Shown piece after piece: positions 1 through 5,366 of a stretch of DNA of 5,991 nucleotides. The first letter of the stretch is position 1. Each line of letters starts with the position of its first letter. Location: contig JAJXXM010000299.1 of assembly GCA_021781095.1 (NCBI GenBank), positions 1-5,991 on the forward strand, written 5' to 3'. The position numbers were made by a program, and so were the translations under genes. This stretch comes from a bacterium (GTDB taxonomy: Bacteria > Eremiobacterota > Eremiobacteria > Baltobacterales > Baltobacteraceae). The notes under the pieces were generated by a model. It was not told the DNA's origin. It did no database searches and worked only from the letters and a program-made list of their open reading frames with translations.

Positions 1-197
1 TCGAACATCGAGCGGAGCGGCACCAAGAGCCGCTTGCCCTGCACGAGTCCGGAGAGCACCCGGCCGTTCACGATGACGGTCGGGGCCGAATCAACGTGAC
101 GATCGTTCAATAGAATCGTCGGCGACGAAGCGGAGGCCACCGCCGGGAGCGACCCTACAAGGGCGACACCTATGCCGAACGCGAGAGAACGAAGCAT
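1..197 (-). CDS. Secreted copper amine oxidase-like N-terminal domain protein (partial, 3' end beyond window)
   Basis: Only the first 65 codons are in the window; the gene continues past base 1. Residues 1-23 form a signal peptide: MLR, then a hydrophobic stretch (LAFGIGVALVGSLPAV) and an Ala-Ser-Ala cleavage region. The mature part starts directly with a copper amine oxidase-like N-terminal domain: ILLNDRHV at 28-35, NGRVLSG at 44-50, then LLVPLRSMF at 57-65. The same signatures occur in the complete gene to its right, so the two are paralogues. Domains of this kind are common in exported cell-envelope proteins and do not imply amine oxidase activity; no catalytic domain is visible here. I chose the second of two nearby ATGs because an AAGGAG element abuts the first one, leaving no spacer, but sits 9 bases before the second. 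A terminator separates it from the upstream gene, so it should have its own promoter, but I see no convincing one in 198-280. Domain call fairly sure; overall architecture unknown. Confidence 0.8.
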   Translation of the reverse strand, partial: MLRSLAFGIGVALVGSLPAVASASSPTILLNDRHVDSAPTVIVNGRVLSGLVQGKRLLVPLRSMF

Positions 198-206
198 CGA
201 ACCCAT

Positions 207-212
207 CTCCTT
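207..212 (-). promoter_or_regulatory. Ribosome binding site deciding the start at 197
   Basis: The minus strand reads AAGGAG here. It touches the upstream in-frame ATG (204-206), which leaves no room for initiation there, and lies 9 bases before the ATG at 195-197. This supports the shorter protein beginning MLRS. Confidence 0.6.
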
Positions 213-280
213 GAGTGCAACCGTGTTCGGCGGGCCTTCAGCGTCTCCGTCGGTCACCCCTGCGCGGCACGAGGCAGGCC

Positions 281-322
281 AAAAATGAAGCGCCTCCCCG
301 AGCATCGAGCTCGGAGAGGCGC
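281..322 (-). terminator. Rho-independent terminator of the 442-residue envelope protein gene
   Basis: On the minus strand, 26 bases after the TAA at 349-351, bases 322-309 pair with 303-290 to give a 14-bp stem with one G-U wobble (297/315). The stem is GC-rich, the loop is 5 bases (304-308), and a T-rich tail follows (TTCATTTTT, down to 281). This is a textbook intrinsic terminator. It lies between the two paralogous genes and should separate their transcription. The T tract is only on the minus-strand side, so it acts in that direction. Confidence 0.92.
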
Positions 323-348
323 AGTTGGCGAGGCCGTGATCTCGTTCG

Positions 349-1677
349 TTAGAACGAAAGACCGAGGCCGATGTACGGACCGGCGTGCGTGAAGCCGCCC
401 GGTGCGTTGGTCTTATTGCGACCGGTGTCGCCGACGAAGCCGAGATCGATGAAGATCGGGCTCTTCGGGATCGTGATCGCCGCACCGATCTGGTACTTCA
501 GGATATTGTATCCCAAGGTATAGCCGATGCCGGTGCCCGGATCGATGAAGTTCCCCTTCACGTTCGGGTAGTACCACGCGCTGCCGTAGAGCGAGAAGCC
601 CTGGTTGAGGTCGGGCAGTTTTTCTGCGCCGAATCCAAAGCCTTTCTGCGTCGGGTAGCCGTAGTTGGTCGTGCGATAGAGATAACCGACGCCGATGTAG
701 AGACGCGGGTCGGCGACCTTGAGGCCGAGACGAACTTCCGCATCGCGGTCGCGCGCCGTAAAGGCCGGAACGTAGGTCGAACCCGTGTTGCCGATCGTCG
801 TGACGTTACACTGATCGCCGGCCGGTGCCGGATTTGCCGAGGTGCAGTTGTGCGGGTACTGATAGCTACGGAAATCGCCTTCGATCATCCAGGGCAGGTT
901 GAATGCACTGAACTCGTATGCGCCGCGGAAATCGTACGAGCCGCTCTTCGACGTATTGCCGGGGCTAAACTCGTTATAGACTTTCGGCGATGCGATGTAA
1001 TCACCGGCGATGAAGTGCTCCTGCGTTGCTTGGTGAACGACGGGAGCGGGCGTCGGGGTCGGCGGCGGCGTCGGCATCGGCGTCTCGACCGGGGCCGGCG
1101 TTGCCGGAGCTTCGGTCGGGGCCGGCGTCGGTACCACGTAACGAACGACGACGACTTTCTGTTCGGGGACCCACTGAACGTAGGCGCCCATGCTTTCGGA
1201 GATCACGCGGATCGGGACGACGACGCTGCCCTTGTAGAGCATCGGCGGAACGTCGAGACTGCGCTCTTCTCCGTTGATCATTGCAACGCGGCTTCCGACG
1301 GTCAATTTGACCTCGGCACCCGGTTTGCTCACGGTGATCGACTTGGTTGCGGCGTTATACGAAACCGTCGCACCCATTTGTTCGAACATCGAACGAAGGG
1401 GAACGAGGATGGTACCACCGCGTACGATTGCCGCGAGCACGCGACCCTTTTTCATCAGGTCGGGCTTGGTATAGACGTGATGGTCGTTGAAGAGAATCGG
1501 AATCGCTCCCGTTGGGGGCGTTCCGAAATTCGCCGACGGCATACCCGCCATCGAATCCGCAATGACCTTGTGTCCGCTGTTACCCGGTGCTTGCGTCTTC
1601 GAGGATGCCGCGACGGCATTGAGTCCGCTGAGCGCTACGATGAGCGCGGCGAGAACTCCGGTGCTGAGTCGTTTCAC
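349..1677 (-). CDS. Secreted protein: copper amine oxidase-like domain, Pro-rich linker, C-terminal outer-membrane barrel-like region
   Basis: The product has 442 residues. Residues 1-24 are a signal peptide (KR, hydrophobic core, AVAA). A polar spacer runs to about 60. Residues 61-181 form a copper amine oxidase-like N-terminal domain with two similar halves: ILFNDHHV at 61-68, LVPLRSMFEQMGA at 91-103, and VVVPIRVISESMGA at 152-165 followed by VQWVPEQKVVVV. Residues 183-212 are a Pro/Thr/Ala/Glu linker. Residues 220-442 are rich in aromatic residues and alternating strands (RLGLKV, LYIGVGYLYR, FSLYGSAWYY, GYNILKYQIGAAITI, AGPYIGLGLSF) and end in Phe, the usual outer-membrane barrel sorting signal. 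Two Cys (278, 290) could form a disulphide in a loop. The GTG start is chosen because it follows GGAGG by 5 bases and opens directly on the signal peptide; the reading frame stays open far upstream, but that part is antisense-like noise over the transporter gene. No catalytic site is seen. Likely role: structural or binding protein linking the periplasm and outer membrane; this is inference. Confidence 0.88.
   Translation of the reverse strand: MKRLSTGVLAALIVALSGLNAVAASSKTQAPGNSGHKVIADSMAGMPSANFGTPPTGAIPILFNDHHVYTKPDLMKKGRVLAAIVRGGTILVPLRSMFEQMGATVSYNAATKSITVSKPGAEVKLTVGSRVAMINGEERSLDVPPMLYKGSVVVPIRVISESMGAYVQWVPEQKVVVVRYVVPTPAPTEAPATPAPVETPMPTPPPTPTPAPVVHQATQEHFIAGDYIASPKVYNEFSPGNTSKSGSYDFRGAYEFSAFNLPWMIEGDFRSYQYPHNCTSANPAPAGDQCNVTTIGNTGSTYVPAFTARDRDAEVRLGLKVADPRLYIGVGYLYRTTNYGYPTQKGFGFGAEKLPDLNQGFSLYGSAWYYPNVKGNFIDPGTGIGYTLGYNILKYQIGAAITIPKSPIFIDLGFVGDTGRNKTNAPGGFTHAGPYIGLGLSF
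1036..1131 (-). repeat. Low-complexity Pro/Thr/Ala-rich linker coding tract
   Basis: This stretch codes for residues 183-214 of the envelope protein and is dominated by PTP, PAP and TPAP units. At DNA level the plus strand shows imperfect short repeats built on GGCGTCGG and GGGGCCGGCGT. Such linkers usually separate a folded periplasmic domain from a membrane domain. The DNA is a plausible site of length variation by slippage between related strains. Confidence 0.75.
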
Positions 1678-1682
1678 ATTTT

Positions 1683-1687
1683 CCTCC
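1683..1687 (-). promoter_or_regulatory. Ribosome binding site fixing the GTG start at 1677
   Basis: The minus strand reads GGAGG here, 5 bases before the GTG. The overlapping ATG one base upstream of the GTG is out of frame and meets TGA at once, so the GTG is the start. Confidence 0.75.
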
Positions 1688-1694
1688 AGATTGA

Positions 1695-1700
1695 AGTATA
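1695..1700 (-). promoter_or_regulatory. Possible -10 element before the 442-residue envelope protein gene
   Basis: The minus strand reads TATACT, close to the TATAAT consensus, in an AT-richer pocket of a GC-rich region. No good -35 is seen 16-18 bases upstream, where a GC hairpin (1705-1721) sits instead. A start about 7 bases downstream would leave a leader of only about 10 bases, just long enough for the GGAGG. It may be a weak promoter, one for an alternative sigma factor, or chance. Confidence 0.25.
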
Positions 1701-1704
1701 GGAC

Positions 1705-1721
1705 GGTGGGCCCAGCCCACC
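1705..1721 (-). other. GC-rich hairpin between the transporter gene and the envelope protein gene
   Basis: GGTGGGC and GCCCACC pair perfectly over 7 bp around a 3-base loop (1712-1714). It lies just past the transporter stop (1728-1730). No T tract follows on either strand, so it is not a classical terminator. It could protect the 3' end of the upstream message or reduce read-through. Seen in sequence; function inferred. Confidence 0.4.
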
Positions 1722-1727
1722 AGGCGC

Positions 1728-2945
1728 TTAACGCCGACCGGCTCCGCGAAGTTCCATCGCTTCCTCGCCCTGCGGTAAACGCGCCAGCCACAGCATACCC
1801 ACGATCAGCTCGAAGAATGCAATACCAAAGGCGAGGCGGCTCGTCGCCCAGGGACCGTGCGGCCCCAGGATCGTCGCGAGCGCACCAACGAGTGAAGGAG
1901 CGAAGAATTGCGGGAGAACGACCGCCAAGTTCCAGCATGCGAATCCGAGCGCCCGGGCACTCGGCGGCACGTAGCGAGCGCCTAACGCCCAATCGGCGCC
2001 GAGGAACGCACCCCACCCGATCCCACCGATGATACTCGCAAATGAAAGGACGATGATTCCACGCGACGATGCGAAGAGCGCCGTCGCCAGTGCGAAAGCC
2101 GCAACCCCCGCAATCGCACTCGCGCGTAGGTCGAAGCTCCGGCCCGCTCGCGCTGCAATCGAAGCTCCCGCGATGCCCGCCAGCGTGAAAACGACGATCG
2201 CCCCGCCGGCGATCGTTCGCGGCTCGGCGAGATCGCCCAACCCCGATCCAAGAACCCAAAAATAGAGATATCCCAACATCGTGTAAAACGCGAGAAAGAT
2301 CATCGCACGCGATCCGAAGAGATGAACGTGCGCGCGCGTGATGCTCGTAGTCTCGCCGCGTCGCGGAAGGCGTCGTTCGACGACTCGAGCGATCGAACGA
2401 AAAGCGACGACGAGCGAACCGAGCAGCACGAGCGGTAAGAGCGCTGCGGTCAGCGCGGCTCCGGCCGTCGCCGCGATCACCGCACCCACGGCATTGCCCA
2501 AGCTCTGCATCGCGGCCAACCACGCGCTACCCGCACGTTGCGCGTCGCGTTCGAGATATTCGGGAACCGCCGCTTGGTAGGGGGCGATCGCCACGTTCAT
2601 GCCGATCTGCAGCCCGAGATAGGCGAGGAGCAGCGTCGCCGCGGAATCGCCGCGCAAAAAGGCGGCGATCGCCGCGACGGCGAGCGCGACGCCGACGACG
2701 TAAAGCGGCGCGCGCGTGCGCCCCGCCGCAACGGCGCGATCGGAGAGCGCCGCAGCGAGCAGTTGCGCGAGAATTGCGGCGGCGGCACCGGCCGCCGCAA
2801 AGAGTGCGTATCGTCCGGCGGCGGCAGCGCCGAAGATCGCCACGAGACGGACCTGCAAAAGAACACCGAGAATCGCACCCCAAACCGCTTGGATGCCGAA
2901 CCAAAAAAATGCGAGGCGTGCCGCTTCAGAGAGACGCGCGCGCAT
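1728..2945 (-). CDS. MFS transporter, SLC45/sugar-permease-like, 12 membrane helices
   Basis: The product has 405 residues and is an integral inner-membrane protein. Twelve hydrophobic segments can be placed at roughly 11-31, 43-66, 80-98, 101-124, 145-168, 170-184, 212-234, 244-266, 275-293, 297-320, 334-358 and 371-389, with a basic loop between the two six-helix halves (about 185-211). LSDRAVAAGRTRAP (67-80) after helix 2 matches the MFS loop 2-3 motif. APYQAAVPEYLERDAQRAGSA (121-141) and RALGFACWNL with LPQFFAPSLVG (331-354) resemble conserved stretches of the SLC45/glycoside-permease type of MFS proteins. The substrate cannot be told. The ATG at 2945 is chosen because it precedes a normal short N-terminus before helix 1; the frame is open to 3038, but that extension lies inside the nucleotidyltransferase gene. 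The two genes overlap by 20 bases, which suggests translational coupling; the local ribosome binding site is weak. Confidence 0.85.
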   Translation of the reverse strand: MRARLSEAARLAFFWFGIQAVWGAILGVLLQVRLVAIFGAAAAGRYALFAAAGAAAAILAQLLAAALSDRAVAAGRTRAPLYVVGVALAVAAIAAFLRGDSAATLLLAYLGLQIGMNVAIAPYQAAVPEYLERDAQRAGSAWLAAMQSLGNAVGAVIAATAGAALTAALLPLVLLGSLVVAFRSIARVVERRLPRRGETTSITRAHVHLFGSRAMIFLAFYTMLGYLYFWVLGSGLGDLAEPRTIAGGAIVVFTLAGIAGASIAARAGRSFDLRASAIAGVAAFALATALFASSRGIIVLSFASIIGGIGWGAFLGADWALGARYVPPSARALGFACWNLAVVLPQFFAPSLVGALATILGPHGPWATSRLAFGIAFFELIVGMLWLARLPQGEEAMELRGAGRR

Positions 2946-3681
2946 ACCGATACTCGTCGAGCGAGTCGACGTCGAAGCAGAGTTCGGGCGCGCAATTTCG
3001 CACCGCGGCAACCTTCGCGCGGAGGACGCGCGACGCACGACGCTCGATACGCTCGATCGTCAGTCGCCCCAAAAGATGCGCGAGCAAAACGCCGAGCCCC
3101 GCGCGCATCGCCATGCGCCACGGAGCCTTCCGCGCATTAAAAAAGGCCGCGCTTTCCCGAGCCACGGCGTCGATCGCATCGTGCGGGAGCACGAGTGCGC
3201 TCGCATTGATCGTCCGCTCTCCCGCGAGCAGTACGCCGTTCGGCGGCGCCCCCGGAAAGCGTCGTTCGTACTGCGCCCCGGTGCAGAGGCCGAGAGCGAC
3301 CGCACCCTCAGGCGCGGCCTCCAGATATCGGCGGAGCGTCGCGCCGTCCAGGAACGGCAGATCCCCCGCGAGCACGACCGTCGCCGAACGTCGCCCGTCG
3401 TCGCGGAACGCTTGGATGCACGCGAGGATATTGCCCGCCCCTTCACCCCGATCGGGAAGCACGCGTTCGACGCGCTCGTCGCAGCGCTCCGCAACCTCCG
3501 GCCCGCCGAGCACGACGATACGCCGCGCGCCTATATCGGCGGCGGCGGCGATCGTTCGTTCGAGGATCGTGCTCGCTCCGATCGGAGCGAGCGCTTTGAT
3601 TTCCGTTCCCGTCTCGGCGGCGAAGGCTCCGCCGACGCGTCCTCCGGCGGCGATTGCGACGTTGATCCCGTCGATCGTCAC
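2926..3681 (-). CDS. MobA-like NTP transferase family protein
   Basis: The product is a 251-residue soluble protein of the nucleotidyltransferase fold (MobA-like, PF12804 type). Visible marks: the nucleotide-binding loop VAIAAGGRVGGAF (8-20), then K29 in EIKALAPIG (27-35) followed by STILERTI; VVLAGDLPFLDG (102-113) with D107 in the usual metal-binding position; and a C-terminal FDVDSLDEYRYA (236-247), like the FDxDTPEDL ending of the family. Such enzymes join an NTP to a sugar phosphate, alcohol phosphate or cofactor. The loop is atypical for true MobA (no RMG) and the protein is longer than MobA, so molybdenum cofactor synthesis is not implied; the substrate is unknown. It starts with GTG 13 bases after the rpsM stop, with only a weak ribosome binding site, and overlaps the following transporter gene. 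Probably cotranscribed with the ribosomal genes. Confidence 0.82.
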   Translation of the reverse strand: MTIDGINVAIAAGGRVGGAFAAETGTEIKALAPIGASTILERTIAAAADIGARRIVVLGGPEVAERCDERVERVLPDRGEGAGNILACIQAFRDDGRRSATVVLAGDLPFLDGATLRRYLEAAPEGAVALGLCTGAQYERRFPGAPPNGVLLAGERTINASALVLPHDAIDAVARESAAFFNARKAPWRMAMRAGLGVLLAHLLGRLTIERIERRASRVLRAKVAAVRNCAPELCFDVDSLDEYRYARASL

Positions 3682-3694
3682 CGAAGCTACCGCG

Positions 3695-4078
3695 CTATTT
3701 CTTAACGGTCTTCTTCTTGCCGGCGACGGTGCGCTTGGGACCCTTGCGCGTGCGCGCGTTGGTCTTGGTGCGCTGCCCGCGAACCGGGAGCCCGCGCCGA
3801 TGGCGCAAGCCGCGGTAGCAACCGATATCCATCAAACGCTTGATATTGCCCTGTACTTCGCGGCGGAGGTCGCCCTCAAGCCGAAGCGCGAGCCCGTCGA
3901 TCGCTTCGCGTAGACGCTTCTCGTCCTCTTCGCTGAGCTCTTTCACTCGGCGATTCGGATCGATACCCGCGCGTTCGAGCAGCTTCGCAGCCGTCGTCGC
4001 GCCGATTCCGTAGATGTACGTGAGTGCGATCTCGATACGCTTTTCGCGCGGCAGATCGATACCGGAAATACGAGCCAT
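3695..4078 (-). CDS. rpsM: 30S ribosomal protein S13 (uS13)
   Basis: The product is 127 residues, near the family length. It sits in the head of the small subunit and contacts tRNA and the large subunit (bridges B1a/b). It opens with [20 protein letters not shown], has the helix-hairpin [10 protein letters not shown] (21-30), a helical middle (47-82), and the S13 signature [20 protein letters not shown] at 91-110, then a Lys-rich tail ending in KK that reaches the decoding region. The ATG lies 3 bases after the rpmJ stop, with AGGGG just upstream inside rpmJ. Normally rpsK and rpsD would follow; here a nucleotidyltransferase gene does. Confidence 0.98.
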   Translation of the reverse strand: MARISGIDLPREKRIEIALTYIYGIGATTAAKLLERAGIDPNRRVKELSEEDEKRLREAIDGLALRLEGDLRREVQGNIKRLMDIGCYRGLRHRRGLPVRGQRTKTNARTRKGPKRTVAGKKKTVKK

Positions 4079-4081
4079 GGA

Positions 4082-4198
4082 TTACCCCTGTACCTGTTTG
4101 TGTTTTGCGTTGACGTCGCAAATAATCCGCACTTTGCCGTGGCGGCGGATCACTTTGCATTTGTCGCAGATTTTTTTGACTGACGGACGGACTTTCAT
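4082..4198 (-). CDS. rpmJ: 50S ribosomal protein L36 (bL36)
   Basis: This 38-residue gene has the sequence pattern [17 protein letters not shown] at its start, then a basic [18 protein letters not shown], ending in G. C11, C14, C27 and H33 form the zinc ribbon, so it is the zinc-binding (C+) form. The length is typical (37-38). A GAGGAA ribosome binding site lies about 7 bases upstream of the ATG. It sits between infA and rpsM, its usual place. Confidence 0.97.
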   Translation of the reverse strand: MKVRPSVKKICDKCKVIRRHGKVRIICDVNAKHKQVQG

Positions 4199-4232
4199 GG
4201 ACGGTTCCTCGTTCTGTGATGCGCCGCGCGCA

Positions 4233-4523
4233 CTATTTGTAGCGGTAGGTAATGCGGCCGTGCGTTAAATCGTACGGCGAGAGTTCGACCAACACGCGAT
4301 CTCCCGGAAGAATGCGGATGAAGTTCATCCGGATCTTCCCCGAAACGTGGGCGAGCACCCGATGCCCGTTCGCAAGTTCGACGCGGAACATTGCATTGGG
4401 CAGGGGTTCGACGATCGTACCTTCGACTTCGATCGCCTCTTCCTTGGGCACCGCCGTCTTGGCGGCTTTGTCGGCATTCGGCTTCTTGGCCGGACGCCCA
4501 CCTCGGCGTTTTCCTCGCGCCAT
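4233..4523 (-). CDS. infA: Translation initiation factor IF-1 with basic N-terminal extension
   Basis: The product has 96 residues. Residues 27-96 are a standard IF-1 S1-like OB fold: [19 protein letters not shown] (28-46), [20 protein letters not shown] (47-66), then [20 protein letters not shown] and the closing [11 protein letters not shown]-1 binds the A site of the 30S subunit and helps IF-2 and IF-3 during initiation. Residues 1-26 are an added Lys/Arg/Ala-rich segment ([20 protein letters not shown] and onward), absent from the usual 72-residue protein. The ATG follows AGGAG at a longish spacing of 10 bases. An in-frame GTG at 4449-4451 would give a canonical 72-residue IF-1 but has no good ribosome binding site. 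It starts 6 bases after the map stop. Confidence 0.95.
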   Translation of the reverse strand: MARGKRRGGRPAKKPNADKAAKTAVPKEEAIEVEGTIVEPLPNAMFRVELANGHRVLAHVSGKIRMNFIRILPGDRVLVELSPYDLTHGRITYRYK

Positions 4524-4529
4524 TACACT

Positions 4530-5354
4530 CTAGCTCCTCACCATTGACTCGCCCGACGATTTTTCAGCATCGGGTCGATAGCGTTCCACGTCGGGGTGCT
4601 CCCCAACGCTGCGAAGCGTCAGGATGCGCGGCCCCTCGGGCGTGACCGCAATAGTGTGCTCGAAGTGCGCCGAGAGTTTACCATCTGACGTGACGACTGT
4701 CCAGCCGTCGCGCAAGGTCTTCACCTGGTAGGAAGCCTCGTTAATCATCGGTTCGACGGCTAAGACGAGCCCGGGACGCAGCTCCGGCCCGGTGCCGGGG
4801 CTCCCGTAGTTGGGAACCTGCGGTTCCTCGTGCATCGCCCTGCCGACGCCGTGACCGACGAGTTTGCGGACGACTCCGTACCCGTGCTGCTCGGCATGCC
4901 GCTGAACGGCGGCCCCGATATCGCCGACGTGCCCGCCGACCCGCATCTCGGCGATCCCCGCCATCATCGACTCCTGGGTCACGCGGAGCAGACGTGCCGC
5001 GCTCTCCGAGATCTTTCCGACCGGTACGGTGACCGCACTATCGGAGACGAAGCCCTCGAAAGTGGTACCGATATCGATCGAGAGGATATCGCCCTCGGCG
5101 AGGACCCGATCCCCGGGGATTCCGTGGACCACTTCGTCGTTGACCGAGGTGCAGATCGAGGCCGGATAATCCTGGTAGCCGAGAAAGGTCGGTATGCCGC
5201 CTCGCGCACGAATACCCCGTTCGGCCAGGGCGTCGAGTTCGCGCGTGGTGATGCCGGGGCGAACCGCGGCCATGAGCTCGACCAGGACCGCGGCGGTGAT
5301 TTTCCCGCTGCGCCGGATCGTCTCGATTTCGCGTGCGCTTTTCAGTTCGATCAC
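4530..5354 (-). CDS. map: Methionine aminopeptidase, type I
   Basis: The product has 274 residues and removes the initiator methionine from new proteins in the cytoplasm, using two metal ions. All expected residues are present: H77 (TSVNDEVVHGIP), metal ligands D94 (SIDIG) and D105 (FVSDSAV), H168 (VGHGVGRAMHEEPQVPNYG), H175 of the same stretch, E201 (AVEPM) and E232 (HFEHT). There is no N-terminal zinc-finger extension, so it is the short type I form. The C-terminus extends about 20 polar residues (PDAEKSSGESMVRS) past the usual end. The GTG start follows GGTGA by 4 bases and lies 12 bases after the adk stop; the encoded opening IELKSAREIETIRRSGKI is the normal N-terminus. The adk-map-infA order is the usual one. 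Confidence 0.97.
   Translation of the reverse strand: MIELKSAREIETIRRSGKITAAVLVELMAAVRPGITTRELDALAERGIRARGGIPTFLGYQDYPASICTSVNDEVVHGIPGDRVLAEGDILSIDIGTTFEGFVSDSAVTVPVGKISESAARLLRVTQESMMAGIAEMRVGGHVGDIGAAVQRHAEQHGYGVVRKLVGHGVGRAMHEEPQVPNYGSPGTGPELRPGLVLAVEPMINEASYQVKTLRDGWTVVTSDGKLSAHFEHTIAVTPEGPRILTLRSVGEHPDVERYRPDAEKSSGESMVRS
4534..4538 (-). promoter_or_regulatory. Ribosome binding site supporting the long infA start
   Basis: The minus strand reads AGGAG here, inside the last codons of map and 10 bases before the ATG at 4521-4523. It favours the 96-residue IF-1 over the internal GTG start at 4451, which has nothing comparable in front of it. Confidence 0.5.
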
Positions 5355-5366
5355 GAGTTCACCGCG

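Noticed and set aside
198..280. Possible promoter or riboswitch before the left partial gene
   Set aside because: A promoter is expected after the terminator, but I see no -35/-10 pair with sensible spacing and no known riboswitch core in these 83 bases.
61..1677. Reading the two left-hand proteins as copper amine oxidases
   Set aside because: Only the N-terminal accessory domain type is present; no catalytic domain with the topaquinone-forming Tyr or the copper-binding His residues is visible in the complete protein.
385..1701. 438-codon plus-strand open frame opposite the envelope protein gene
   Set aside because: It mirrors the minus-strand gene across nearly its full length; its product is Arg/Asp-rich with no recognisable domain, and the minus strand has a signal peptide, domain motifs, ribosome binding site and terminator.
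1678..2523. Upstream extension of the envelope protein frame to 2523
   Set aside because: The extension is Arg-rich without domains, lies inside the transporter gene in another frame, and would bury the signal peptide at 1677.
2597..3121. Other minus-strand frames such as 2597-3121, 2527-2904 and 3060-3494
   Set aside because: Each is a frame-shifted reading of the transporter or nucleotidyltransferase gene with low-complexity Arg/Ser composition.
2926..3681. Naming the nucleotidyltransferase mobA, cofC or ispD
   Set aside because: The fold-level motifs fit the superfamily, but the nucleotide loop differs from typical MobA and there is no pathway gene nearby to fix the substrate.
2716..3913. 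Long plus-strand open frames (2716-3705 and 2774-3913) opposite the transporter, nucleotidyltransferase and rpsM
   Set aside because: They cross the boundaries of three minus-strand genes with clear family motifs, and their products are Arg/Ala/Ser-rich, as expected of antisense frames in GC-rich DNA.
4220..4232. Short inverted repeat TGCGC/GCGCA between infA and rpmJ as a terminator
   Set aside because: The stem is only 5 bp with a 3-base loop, has no T tract, and lies inside a conserved operon.
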